21,096 bases of DNA from a virus. Under the pieces are notes generated by a model. The model had not been told where the DNA came from, searched no databases, and saw nothing but the letters and a program-made list of their open reading frames with translations. Position numbers and translations under genes: made by a program. The stretch covers positions 1 to 21,096 of the IMG/VR virus record IMGVR_UViG_3300020180_000515. The stretch is one strand, 5' to 3'. Within the stretch, counting starts at the first letter, position 1. Each line of letters begins with the position of its first letter. This document shows positions 11,552-19,612 of this stretch, piece by piece.

Positions 11552-12257
11552 GCAGCCACAACCAGAACAACCTTTTGTACCAACTAAAATAAAAGGTATC
11601 AAAGACCTTAGAGTTGGCGATGTAATAAGGTTCAACAAAGAGATTGTTAGACAGTCCATGATGCCGAAGTACATGGAGAAAGAAGTCCGAGAACGGTTAA
11701 CCATTGTCACTGTCGGCAACAGCGAATACATCAGGTACGTAGAGTCACCAATTTGCGACAACCTCGTAGTAGGTAGATATGGCGACGAGAGCTTACTCCG
11801 AAAAGGGTACGTAGTGGTTCGTCGCGTAGATAACGGGTTCACTTACGCATATGCGTTTGATAAGTATGCGGATCACCCATATGGCGCCATTGACGTACAA
11901 ATCCATGACGCCAAAAGAATTAAAAACGGCTCCGGGCCGCTACTGCCGAAAGGAATACCCCATGGCGTAATCACTGAAACGCATCAAAGGCAATTATCTG
12001 GGTTCATAAAGAAGATATCCTGTAAAGATGACTTCAAATCCATAGACGAACTATTGTCTAACGGAGACTGGCGAAAAGACTGGCGAAACATGGCCAGCAT
12101 AAGGAGACACCAACTTGTCAATTACGACGTTTACCTGGCAGCCCGAATGGCCGAGCGGGCTATCCGTTCCCGACTTCTTAAGAAAGCCGCCCGAAAAGCT
12201 AGTTTCGAGCGTTCTATCAAACCTTCTAGTTCTAAGACAGTCAAGCGTGGCAAATAG
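11541..12257 (+). CDS. Hypothetical protein with SH3-like start and basic tail (238 aa)
   Basis: Unrecognised. The start is the ATG at 11541, inside the end of the previous gene; a TTG at 11529 would add four residues. Near the N-terminus, IKDLRVGDVIRFNKE resembles the opening strands of SH3-like barrels. The last 45 residues are very basic and helical (RMAERAIRSRLLKKAARKAS), ending in a Ser/Lys tail, which suggests nucleic-acid binding. No catalytic motif is seen. The minus-strand frames 11477-11842 and 12051-12374 are shadows. Confidence 0.75.
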   Translation: MASKQPQPEQPFVPTKIKGIKDLRVGDVIRFNKEIVRQSMMPKYMEKEVRERLTIVTVGNSEYIRYVESPICDNLVVGRYGDESLLRKGYVVVRRVDNGFTYAYAFDKYADHPYGAIDVQIHDAKRIKNGSGPLLPKGIPHGVITETHQRQLSGFIKKISCKDDFKSIDELLSNGDWRKDWRNMASIRRHQLVNYDVYLAARMAERAIRSRLLKKAARKASFERSIKPSSSKTVKRGK

Positions 12258-12504
12258 TGCGTACTTGTTCGACGACCTACACCCAACACCAGTGCACGAC
12301 TTCAACGTGTTAGAAAGTATAGAAGCAGTAGTACAAGTTTTAAGTACACGCGAACTAGCAATAGCGGCGGACATCTTAGCAGTGCACTTTAGTCCAAAAG
12401 ACTTGCTTACGATGCCGTACCTTAAAAAAGCATCAGTGCTAGTAATGGTTCTCTACGAACTGTACTCTCCACCAAAAGAACGTGATACCAGCTTCCGTCT
12501 CTGA
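12247..12504 (+). CDS. Hypothetical protein, GTG start (85 aa)
   Basis: The frame is open from 12115, but its first 44 codons lie wholly inside the previous gene and look like read-through of that gene in another frame. The GTG at 12247 gives an 11-bp overlap and is the likely start, though its ribosome site is weak. The protein is helical: VLESIEAVVQVLSTRELAIA, then KKASVLVMVLYELYSPPKE. Function unknown. Confidence 0.6.
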   Translation: MANSAYLFDDLHPTPVHDFNVLESIEAVVQVLSTRELAIAADILAVHFSPKDLLTMPYLKKASVLVMVLYELYSPPKERDTSFRL

Positions 12505-12763
12505 ATACGATATGGCTATCCTGCGAACAGCTTGGGAACTAGGACCTATCACATTTAAGAACTCACACGAATTGTTTGCCAAGGTATATAAAGGTCCCAA
12601 AGCGCATCCGTTGTATTTAGATAGGCGTCGCGCAGAGCTAGTAAAGTTAGGATACCTAGCAATAGTGACTATTATAGTTAACACTGAAGGTGTGCCGCAC
12701 CAGTTAAAAGAAAGCTACTTGTCTATCAAAGGACTAGTAGTGCTAATAGAAAAAGGAATCTAA
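12482..12763 (+). CDS. Winged-helix-like protein (93 aa)
   Basis: The layout resembles a winged helix-turn-helix: a first helix (EYDMAILRTAWELG), a middle helix (NSHELFAKVYKG), a recognition-like helix RRRAELVKLGYLAI, and a C-terminal wing and helix ending SYLSIKGLVVLIEKG, like the 'LT-x-KG' ending of MarR-type regulators. This is by-eye pattern only. It starts at GTG 12482, overlapping the previous gene by 23 bp; ATG 12512 is an alternative. If correct it would be the only recognisable DNA-binding regulator in the window besides the sigma factor. Confidence 0.55.
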   Translation: MIPASVSEYDMAILRTAWELGPITFKNSHELFAKVYKGPKAHPLYLDRRRAELVKLGYLAIVTIIVNTEGVPHQLKESYLSIKGLVVLIEKGI

Positions 12764-13062
12764 TGTTCGATCCAGAAGAAGTAATCTCCGATCCAGAAAC
12801 AATTATAGTGAACCAATTTGTCAGTGATGGCGACGGCGGTCTACTGCAATTGTTTTATAAAGATAACATGATGGTACAGCTAACCACTGACGCAGCTAAA
12901 ACTTTAGCAGTCGCCCTGTTAGCCGCGGCCATCGCGGTAGACGCTTCTTCTAACTTGATAGCCAAGTTGGTACAATTAGGCTACGACGAAGAACTCGCTG
13001 TGCACATAGCAACATCAGGAGATGTTGAAGGCCGCGAATTAACCACCACAAAACCAAATTAA
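12763..13062 (+). CDS. Hypothetical acidic protein (99 aa)
   Basis: The start overlaps the previous stop by one base (TAATG) with AAGGA 6 nt upstream. The N-terminal half is acidic and strand-like, then comes an alanine-rich helix (DAAKTLAVALLAAAIAVDAS), and finally LVQLGYDEELAVHIATSGD, which has the look of a UBA-type three-helix motif; I treat that as a weak resemblance. No catalytic motif. Function unknown. Confidence 0.7.
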   Translation: MFDPEEVISDPETIIVNQFVSDGDGGLLQLFYKDNMMVQLTTDAAKTLAVALLAAAIAVDASSNLIAKLVQLGYDEELAVHIATSGDVEGRELTTTKPN

Positions 13063-13076
13063 ACAAAGGACAAAGT

Positions 13077-13724
13077 ATGATAGATCGTAAACCGTTGAAT
13101 ATGCCAGGGTATACCCCTGAAAGCTTAGTTATCGACAGTATCCAGATAGTAACTGTTGCTAATCATATCGCAGCAACCGGCAAACCAGCACCACCGATGC
13201 AATTCTTCCGTGATCCCAAAAATTGGATAGACGGAAAGGTGCTACGCAACCCATCGGTGTACCCGCGCAGAATAACCTATCCCAATGTCGTAGAACTAAA
13301 TGACGCTGGTGTCGTTATGTGGATAAAAGTTGCCGATCTTCCAACACCTGTTACACCGCAAGAAGTACAGGCGATGGAGTTCTACAAAGAATACAGGGTT
13401 TTAGAAATCCCAAGTACAACTTCAATGCAGATCTCAAAAGACGAAGCAATTCAATCCAATTTGGCCCAGACCAACGAAGTAATACCACCAGAATGGGCAC
13501 TTCGCGCACCGGTTCCGGTACCATTCAGTCCATTAGTAGCAGGTGAAGCCTGGTTTCCAGATCCAAGTGGGCTGCTACGAGCCCGATTGCAGATTGTAAA
13601 CATCGATCTGTGGCGAAAACAGTCGCCAATAACAAAATCAGGTCCAGCCCAATCAGATATCACCGATCTAAAGGCGCTGATTAAAACCGGATTCGATGAA
13701 ATAAAAAAGCTGCTGACAAAGTAG
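13077..13724 (+). CDS. Hypothetical proline-rich protein (215 aa)
   Basis: Unrecognised. AAAGGA lies 8 nt before ATG. The middle is proline-rich and strand-like (ADLPTPVTPQE; WALRAPVPVPFSPL), and the C-terminus is a short helix (DLKALIKTGFDEIKKLL) that could oligomerise. The composition is what one expects of a virion-associated or assembly protein, but no family is evident. The 13319-13546 and 13451-13663 frames are shadows. Confidence 0.75.
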   Translation: MIDRKPLNMPGYTPESLVIDSIQIVTVANHIAATGKPAPPMQFFRDPKNWIDGKVLRNPSVYPRRITYPNVVELNDAGVVMWIKVADLPTPVTPQEVQAMEFYKEYRVLEIPSTTSMQISKDEAIQSNLAQTNEVIPPEWALRAPVPVPFSPLVAGEAWFPDPSGLLRARLQIVNIDLWRKQSPITKSGPAQSDITDLKALIKTGFDEIKKLLTK

Positions 13725-13763
13725 TATCAAAAAGAGCTAGTTGAAAAGAAAGAAAGGCCGTTC

Positions 13764-14627
13764 ATGCCAGAACCAGAAGAAGTTACAAAGGTAGAAGACG
13801 CAAAAACAGAAGCAGCAATGCCAGAGTTTGGAAAACTGCGAAACTTCGCGTTAATCATAGGAGGTAAAGAAAGGCCAGCAGTGCTTGACCTTAACACGTT
13901 AGACCAGATTCTGAACCTAACAAGCAAATCGCTGCCAATGTTAATGGCTAACTTAGCAGACGCCCGTGTAGACGAGATGATTTCCATAGTTTATTCTTGC
14001 TTGAATCAAGCTGACCCCGCTATTTCTAGAGCGGAGGTGTCTTCCTGGCTGAACTACAAAAAGATTCAGTCAGTTATCCTTGCGTTGACAAAGCAGTTAG
14101 CCACATGGCAAATCGAAGACGGAGAAGCATCGTTAGCACCATACGTGCAACTCCCCGAAGTAGTTAAAAAAGAGGCGTTTGATTCGCTAAATCTATCTAC
14201 TGGTCAAACACTCCTAGATATCGGCTGCGGTGAAGGTGGTGTGTTGATCTCAGCGTTAGCGTATGCGCCTCTCAAAGCAGTGTTCGGTGTAGAGTTGAAC
14301 GCTGGCAGAGCAGCTGTCGCTAAGCAATTGCTGCTAACAAATACGGAAAACGAGAAGATTGCGAAAGTCTCCGTGCACCACGGCGACATATGTGATTATA
14401 CGTTACCCCTAGTTGACGCCGTGTACCTGTACCTATTACAAGAGTCTAACGATAAGTTGGCACCTGTGTTAAAAGCTCGGTACGCAGGCGCCCCAACTAA
14501 AATTGTTAGCGTAGACTTCACGTTGCCGTTCCCACTAACGTCCAGAACAGAAGTTACAGCTAACGGTAAAGTTTATCAGGTGTACATGTACGACATGGCC
14601 GAGTGCTTACCAGACCCGGTATCATAA
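13764..14627 (+). CDS. SAM-dependent methyltransferase with an extra N-terminal domain (287 aa)
   Basis: Residues 151-159, LDIGCGEGG, form the SAM-binding motif I of class I methyltransferases; VFGVELN follows as motif II with the acidic residue, then HHGDICDY and DAVYLYLL as later strands. The target is unknown: there is no DPPY/NPPY motif, so an adenine or cytosine-N4 DNA methylase is unlikely. Residues about 25-115 are separate; their pattern (a short strand pair, LDLNTLDQIL, a helix bundle, ADPAISRAEVSSWL) recalls phage tail-assembly chaperones. The ribosome site is AAAGG, 8 nt before ATG. Confidence 0.82.
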   Translation: MPEPEEVTKVEDAKTEAAMPEFGKLRNFALIIGGKERPAVLDLNTLDQILNLTSKSLPMLMANLADARVDEMISIVYSCLNQADPAISRAEVSSWLNYKKIQSVILALTKQLATWQIEDGEASLAPYVQLPEVVKKEAFDSLNLSTGQTLLDIGCGEGGVLISALAYAPLKAVFGVELNAGRAAVAKQLLLTNTENEKIAKVSVHHGDICDYTLPLVDAVYLYLLQESNDKLAPVLKARYAGAPTKIVSVDFTLPFPLTSRTEVTANGKVYQVYMYDMAECLPDPVS

Positions 14628-14770
14628 ACTAGCAAGGAAGTGCAACGGTGTGGACTAAATACTTATGCCGGTGGCTTTGTAGTTGTGTAGAGCCAGCAAG
14701 AAGTTTAACGCTGCTCTGGATAACCCCAGGCCACTCGCAACCGTTCAAAATTGTTAAAGATGGAGATAAA

Positions 14771-15079
14771 ATGATCGTTAAAATCAATGTACCTTACGTT
14801 GCTACAGCTAAGCCTGTGGCAGCATCCGGCAACCCCACGAAGTTCGATGGCAAGCCAACTTGGGCCGTAACCGACCCGAACACCGCAACGCTTGTAGTGT
14901 CCGAAGATGGCTACACTGCACAAATCACATTTTTGAAGTTTGATGACGCTGGCCAGGTTACCTGTATCGGTGACGGCAAGCAAGGCCCAGGTGAAAACCC
15001 GATCCCACTCATCGCTGACTACGTGACGCTAGCAGAAGACGCTGTTTCCGGTACCATTACGTTCGTAGAAGTAGTTTAG
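14771..15079 (+). CDS. Ig-like fold protein (102 aa)
   Basis: The ATG at 14771 follows GGAGATAAA. A GTG at 14648 in the same frame has an AAGGA too, but would add 41 Cys/Trp/Arg-rich residues that do not look like a domain. The protein is strand-rich with the pattern of bacterial/phage Ig-like domains: KPTWAVTDPNTATLVVSEDG, then TAQITFLKFDDAGQV and a late VSGTITFVEVV strand. Phages often use such domains on capsids or tails to decorate the virion; here that is inference. It is followed by a terminator. The region 14628-14770 holds nothing else clear. Confidence 0.72.
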   Translation: MIVKINVPYVATAKPVAASGNPTKFDGKPTWAVTDPNTATLVVSEDGYTAQITFLKFDDAGQVTCIGDGKQGPGENPIPLIADYVTLAEDAVSGTITFVEVV

Positions 15080-15115
15080 CAAAGCAACCCTTCGGACCAC
15101 TAGTCATAAAGTGGC

Positions 15116-15155
15116 ATAGGCGTAAACTTGAAAATAGTTTACGCCTATTATTTTG
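15116..15155 (+). terminator. Intrinsic terminator with 12-bp perfect stem
   Basis: ATAGGCGTAAAC (15116-15127), a 9-nt loop and GTTTACGCCTAT (15137-15148), followed by TATTTTG. It lies 36 bp after the Ig-like gene. The stem shows that the TTG at 15128 (in the loop) is not the start of the next gene. Expression of the genes beyond would need read-through or a downstream promoter. Confidence 0.85.
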
Positions 15156-15172
15156 TACAAGGATACCAACTC

Positions 15173-15892
15173 ATGGAATTTATAACAATCAACAATGTTC
15201 AATGGCGCCCAAATTTAGAGCACGCTCAAGCGCTTGTGGCGCTCAATACAGCGACCAATGATGCGTCACGCACACTAGAAAAAGAAGTTGCCATAAATGT
15301 TTGGCGGTGGGCTGAGGCTTACTTCGTTGACAAGCACGGACCATTCGACATTCTGGATTTAGGATCTAGATACGGAACAGCCGCGTTGTTTACAGCAATC
15401 ACCAACACCACAGTAAGAGCACGCGTCCTACATAACGACGCAGGTAGCTTTACGAAGATCCAAACGCTTAACTCAGTAGAGTTCATCGAAGTCGAATCTA
15501 TCGAAGACGAAGAAATATTCGGTCTTTTGTGTACCATGAGAAAAGCCAACATCATTTTCTTGTTAGAACAAGTTCAGTACCTGCACTACCGCTTAAGTTA
15601 CTTGTTGCGATTGTTAAAAGACCATGCAATAGCCGACGACGGCGTTATATATCTTTCGTTTCCAGATGTAGACGATTACGGCAAAAGCTACACGTTCTAT
15701 AACTGTCTAGCCGATATCCCCGTCTCGCCTTTCCAGCATTCGTTAGTAGACCGTCCTTGCGTACCTGTATGGATGTACAGCCTTGACGAAGTGTTTAGCG
15801 AACTAGCAATAGCCGGCTTTAAAGTTGTCAAAAAAGCTGTAGCGATAGGCCCTGAAGGCAAGCACTACAATTTAGCGTTAGTTAAAATCTAA
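15173..15892 (+). CDS. Second methyltransferase-like protein (239 aa)
   Basis: The start ATG at 15173 has AAGGA about 9 nt upstream and lies just past the terminator hairpin. Residues 60-70 (ILDLGSRYGTA) match the SAM-binding loop of class I methyltransferases, although the second Gly position is Ser-Arg-Tyr rather than Gly-x-Gly. Downstream, IIFLLEQVQYLHY and GVIYLSFPDVDDYGKSY fit strands 4 and 5. The C-terminal part (SLDEVFSELAIAGFKVVKKA) resembles the final helix and strand of methyltransferase type 11/23. It may be active on a small molecule, protein or glycan; unknown. It is unrelated in detail to the 13764-14627 enzyme. Confidence 0.72.
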   Translation: MEFITINNVQWRPNLEHAQALVALNTATNDASRTLEKEVAINVWRWAEAYFVDKHGPFDILDLGSRYGTAALFTAITNTTVRARVLHNDAGSFTKIQTLNSVEFIEVESIEDEEIFGLLCTMRKANIIFLLEQVQYLHYRLSYLLRLLKDHAIADDGVIYLSFPDVDDYGKSYTFYNCLADIPVSPFQHSLVDRPCVPVWMYSLDEVFSELAIAGFKVVKKAVAIGPEGKHYNLALVKI

Positions 15893-15969
15893 CTAGGTAC
15901 TACTATATAGGGCAGCGTCATCTGTCCCACCTGTTTACGTATAAAGGCAGTGCCAATCAAAGCTCTTAA

Positions 15970-17298
15970 ATGAGCGCAGACCATCCCAATGAAATGTCTG
16001 AACGTGTTTCATACTACAAAAAGATTGCCGCTAGCAATCCAAAGTTTAGAGCAGCTTTAACACCCAAGCTCAATAAGTATATTCCTCACGAACCATCGGA
16101 GAAGCAAGCCGCTTTTTTGTTGTTAGACAATAAAGAAGCTTTTTATGGGGGCGCTGCCGGTGGTGGTAAAAGCGAAGCATTGCTAATGGCCTCATTGCAA
16201 TACATCGAAGTTCCTGATTACTCTGCGTTGCTATTACGTAGGACATTCCGAGAACTTTCAATGCCTAAGGCCATCTTAGACAGGTCAACGCAATGGTTGA
16301 AAAACACCGATATGCGTTGGCGTCCGAAGCAGTACACTTGGGAGTCTCCACAAGGCGGACGCTTAACATTCGGGTACTTGGACCACGAGTCCGACGTGTA
16401 CCAGTATGACTCTGCTGAGTTCCAGTTTATCGGATTCGATGAGCTTACCCAGTTCACAGAGTTTCAGTACACGTTTATGTTTGGCCGCCTACGAAGAACA
16501 CGAGGTATGCCAGTGCCGTTGCGTATGCGCGGAGCCTCAAACCCAGGCGGCGTAGGGCATATATGGTGTAAAAATAGATTCGTAAAAAGCCTTACTGCTG
16601 GTAGAATATTCATTCCAGCCAAAATGCAAGACAACAAGCATTTGGATAGCGAAGAGTACAGCAGCGCCCTAGACGAACTAGACCCCGTAACACAAGCACA
16701 ACGTCGCGACGGCGACTGGGACGCGGAGTACATAGGCGCCATGTTCAAACGATCATGGTTCACAAAGTATGTTAGAACCCGCCCACAAGAATCCGTATCC
16801 GTAAGATTTTGGGATCTAGCTTCTCTAGATGGCCGAGGCGATTACACTGTAGGAACTAAAGTTTCTAAAACCGACAACGGTGTGTACTATATTGAAGATG
16901 TTATTCGTAAACAAATGGGTCCAATGGAAGTAGAGCAGACTCTTCTAGCCACCGCCCGATTGGACGGAGATGACGTTACAATCTGTATAGAACAAGAGCC
17001 CGGCTCCGCAGGCAAGCACGTACTACACAACTACATTAGGATGCTCGCTGGGTACACTGTTAAAGGATCACCCGCTACAGGTAGCAAGTTAAGCAGGTAC
17101 AAGCCGTTCGCCGCACAAGCCGAAGTAGGCAACGTTATTTTACTAGACGGCCCGTGGAACTCAGAGTGGATAGATGAGATCTGTGCTGTGCCAGAATCCA
17201 AACACGACGACCAAGCTGACTCAGCTTCAGGCGCCGTAAATGAGCTGTCCGCCGAGGTTGCCGGAGACTGGGGCATTTCTGTATTAGGATCATTATGA
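15970..17298 (+). CDS. terL: Phage terminase large subunit (442 aa)
   Basis: The packaging motor that translocates DNA into the prohead and cuts it. The ATPase domain has Walker A GGAAGGGKS (60-68), Walker B FIGFDE (153-158) and the coupling RGASNPGG segment near 188-194. The nuclease domain has FWDLAS (Asp282), EQEPGSAGK with acidic residues 341/343, and HDDQADSASGA with Asp413/414/417: a normal set of metal ligands. The length is standard. The start lacks a clear Shine-Dalgarno, and no terminase small subunit is recognisable upstream. A weak TATAAA-type hexamer near 15943 could be a promoter. The stop overlaps the sigma-factor ATG (ATGA). Confidence 0.97.
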   Translation: MSADHPNEMSERVSYYKKIAASNPKFRAALTPKLNKYIPHEPSEKQAAFLLLDNKEAFYGGAAGGGKSEALLMASLQYIEVPDYSALLLRRTFRELSMPKAILDRSTQWLKNTDMRWRPKQYTWESPQGGRLTFGYLDHESDVYQYDSAEFQFIGFDELTQFTEFQYTFMFGRLRRTRGMPVPLRMRGASNPGGVGHIWCKNRFVKSLTAGRIFIPAKMQDNKHLDSEEYSSALDELDPVTQAQRRDGDWDAEYIGAMFKRSWFTKYVRTRPQESVSVRFWDLASLDGRGDYTVGTKVSKTDNGVYYIEDVIRKQMGPMEVEQTLLATARLDGDDVTICIEQEPGSAGKHVLHNYIRMLAGYTVKGSPATGSKLSRYKPFAAQAEVGNVILLDGPWNSEWIDEICAVPESKHDDQADSASGAVNELSAEVAGDWGISVLGSL

Positions 17299-17852
17299 CT
17301 TACTACAAAGTGCAAGGTGACATATCTGTTCGTGTAAAACGACTAGGGTGCAACATAATTCCAATGGCGCTGTCATTAGCGCACAAGTTTTCTAACCACC
17401 AACATGTGGAATTAGAAGATATCATATCCGCCGCGTTATTAGGTTTAGTAAAAGCTAGCAACGAGTTTAACATTAAAATGAACAGTAGGCCCAGTACTTA
17501 CGCCTACAAAAGAATCTCAGGAGAGATCCTAGACTTATTAAGAAAAGAAGGTGTGTACAAAAAAAGATACCAATTAGCGGACGACGAGTTGCTGTCGACA
17601 ATATATAAAGACGCAGAAGTCGAACAGACTATAGCCGAACGCGAACTTATACAAACGCTTCGTAGCATAGTTGTAAACGAGCTTTCTACCGAATTCAAAA
17701 ACATAGTTTATGTAGCGTATTGGAAAAACATGACTGACCAAGAAGCATCTAAAGTTCTTAGCTGTTGTGTAGCTACGTACCGTAAACGAAAAGTAGAAGC
17801 GCTCACCGCATTGAAGTACGCATTTTCAAAGAGAGGCATCAAATGTCGATAA
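17295..17852 (+). CDS. Phage-encoded sigma-70-family factor (185 aa)
   Basis: Region 2 is visible at about 23-86: ALSLAHKFSNHQHVELEDII, then AALLGLVKASNEF and RPSTYAYKRISGEILDLLRK, the core-binding and -10 melting helices. Region 4 is the helix-turn-helix TDQEASKVLSCCVATYRKRK (147-166). It lacks region 1 and has a short linker, as in small sigma factors of the FliA/SigF type. It would redirect host RNA polymerase, most plausibly to phage late promoters. It overlaps terL (4 bp) upstream and the portal gene (10 bp) downstream, so it is made together with head proteins. Confidence 0.85.
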   Translation: MTYYKVQGDISVRVKRLGCNIIPMALSLAHKFSNHQHVELEDIISAALLGLVKASNEFNIKMNSRPSTYAYKRISGEILDLLRKEGVYKKRYQLADDELLSTIYKDAEVEQTIAERELIQTLRSIVVNELSTEFKNIVYVAYWKNMTDQEASKVLSCCVATYRKRKVEALTALKYAFSKRGIKCR

Positions 17853-19138
17853 TTCAAACACTAGGAGGACTTATAAGCAAGTCCTCAATTGTTAGCAGCA
17901 ACGCCGTTCAGTTAACGCGAGGAGGTAAGTACAGCCCTTCAACGTCAATGACGTTTAGAGAAGCTTCTCAAAAAGGTTACAAGAGTTTAACTTGGGTACG
18001 ACGTTGTATTACCACAATAGGCGACGCCGTAGGATCCGTTCCTTGGAAGACCTACAAAGACTTAGGAGACGGCCGCCTCAAAGAGCTACCTACACACCCG
18101 CTGACACGTTTGCTGAACCACCCTAATCGTTTTCATAGTAGAAAAGAGTTCTGTGCCGCCCTAACAGGGCAGCTAAGCTTGTCCGGCAACGCGTACATTG
18201 AAGTCGTAAAAGTAAACGGGAAGCCTAAAGAAATGTACACGATAAACCCATCGTGGTGTTCCCCATTTCCAGACCCAAATCTGTACGTTAGCCACTACGT
18301 AGTTGATCCATCCGGCGGCACTCAAAAGCCCCTTCGTTTAGAACTCGAGGATGTAATACATTTCAAGTACTACGATCCAGAAAACGAGTTTGTAGGTTGC
18401 TCTCCTATTTCAAGTGCCAGAAAAACTATAGAGTTAGAGCACTCAGCTATTCAATGGAATCAAGGCGTGTTCGATAATAGTGCTGTGCCAGGCGGCGTCT
18501 TAAAAGTACCAGCCAATACTATTAAGCCTCAAGAACGCGCTAAGTTAAAACAAGATATTGAAACAGGCTTTACCAAAGAAAACATTGGCAAGCCTATGAT
18601 TCTCTGGGGCGGCATGGAATGGGAAACCATCACTATGTCCCCCCAAGACATAGAGTTCTTAAAGCAACGACAAATAAACAAATATGAAGTATGTGCCATC
18701 TTCGGAGTACCTCCCCAAATGGTTGGCGCCAACGAAGACCCTACATACGCAAACTACGAGGTTGCTCGTCAATCATTCTGGGAAGATCGAGTAATAACAG
18801 ATCTTGAGTGGTTGCAAATCAAATACCAAGAATCTCTGGCGCACTACTACGGCGACGACATCGTTGTGTTGTACGACATTTCAGATATTCCTGCTCTGCG
18901 AAAGAGCTACATGCAGAAAGTAGAAACAGCAAAATCCATGTACCAAATGGGCTACCCTGCCAACGAACTAAACCGACGCCTCCGTTTAGGAATGAAAGAG
19001 ATTCCTTGGGGCGACGTATGGTGGACCCCAATGAATATGATGCCTGTAGATAATGCAGACATCTCTCAGTATGTGAATAACACTGCTAAAACAATGAAAG
19101 AAGGAGAAGGTCATGATCCGTTTGAAGACCCATCATAA
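17843..19138 (+). CDS. Phage portal protein, HK97 family (431 aa)
   Basis: The dodecameric ring at the capsid vertex through which DNA passes. The family markers are visible: KSLTWVRRCITTIGDAVGSVPW (52-73 region), HPLTRLLNHPN, GNAYIEVVKVNGKP, GCSPISSARKTIELEHSAIQ, the clip region with GGVLKVPANT, and GVPPQMVGA. The length is normal. It starts with GAGG 7 nt before ATG, inside the sigma gene. The C-terminus is short and acidic. Confidence 0.96.
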   Translation: MSIIQTLGGLISKSSIVSSNAVQLTRGGKYSPSTSMTFREASQKGYKSLTWVRRCITTIGDAVGSVPWKTYKDLGDGRLKELPTHPLTRLLNHPNRFHSRKEFCAALTGQLSLSGNAYIEVVKVNGKPKEMYTINPSWCSPFPDPNLYVSHYVVDPSGGTQKPLRLELEDVIHFKYYDPENEFVGCSPISSARKTIELEHSAIQWNQGVFDNSAVPGGVLKVPANTIKPQERAKLKQDIETGFTKENIGKPMILWGGMEWETITMSPQDIEFLKQRQINKYEVCAIFGVPPQMVGANEDPTYANYEVARQSFWEDRVITDLEWLQIKYQESLAHYYGDDIVVLYDISDIPALRKSYMQKVETAKSMYQMGYPANELNRRLRLGMKEIPWGDVWWTPMNMMPVDNADISQYVNNTAKTMKEGEGHDPFEDPS

Positions 19139-19141
19139 ATT

Positions 19142-19612
19142 ATGTACACCGAATACGACAAAAAAGAATTCATCGATCTTTTAATACAATGTTTAGCTAC
19201 TATGGAAGGGTACTATAACTCAGAAGAAGACGCCAAGGCTTCTAAAACATCTTGGCCCACGCTTACGCAAAGAAACAGTAATCCCATAGGGTTAACTGTT
19301 TGGGGTGCCTTCCCCATAAACCAAGGCATGGTTAGATTTAACAAGCCGCAAGAAGGCTTAGAAGCCGCTAAACAGTTCATCACCAAAAACGTATTTGTAC
19401 GAAAAGTTTCTTTTTATGAACTGTTTAATGGTTGTGAGCGCGGAGCCGATATCTATAAAGGATTCAGATCGGTAGCGCAAGGTTACAACGCACAACAGTA
19501 CGCCGATTGTTTAATACAGTACTTGTGCTTAAAATCTAAGCACGTAGGCAACTACCAAACGCTGACTAACATAGATGTTTCAGAGCGCACAATCATAGCA
19601 GACTTGTTATGA
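19142..19612 (+). CDS. RNxNP-motif protein, lysozyme-like/P5-type (156 aa)
   Basis: The core TQRNSNPIGLTVWGAFPIN, the NKPQEGLEAAKQFI helix, SFYELFNG and the YNAQQYADCLIQYL helix fit a family usually written QRNNNPGNLR...F-x-SPE-GW-AL...Y. Those proteins (often annotated 'structural protein P5') are thought to be virion-associated, with a lysozyme-like fold. Here the usual GNL is replaced by IGL. Three bases separate it from the portal stop, and its end overlaps the next gene by 4 bp. It might degrade peptidoglycan at entry or act in head assembly. Confidence 0.6.
   Translation: MYTEYDKKEFIDLLIQCLATMEGYYNSEEDAKASKTSWPTLTQRNSNPIGLTVWGAFPINQGMVRFNKPQEGLEAAKQFITKNVFVRKVSFYELFNGCERGADIYKGFRSVAQGYNAQQYADCLIQYLCLKSKHVGNYQTLTNIDVSERTIIADLL

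Noticed and set aside
12115-12246. ATG/TTG-type start giving a 129-residue protein
   Set aside because: The first 44 codons lie inside the previous gene in another frame; GTG 12247 is a more plausible start.
14648-14770. GTG start adding 41 residues to the Ig-like protein
   Set aside because: The added segment is Trp/Cys/Arg-rich and not domain-like; ATG 14771 has GGAG at good distance. Not fully excluded, since an AAGGA also precedes the GTG.
15128-15172. TTG start adding 15 residues to the second methyltransferase
   Set aside because: The TTG lies in the loop of a terminator hairpin; the ATG at 15173 has a proper ribosome site.
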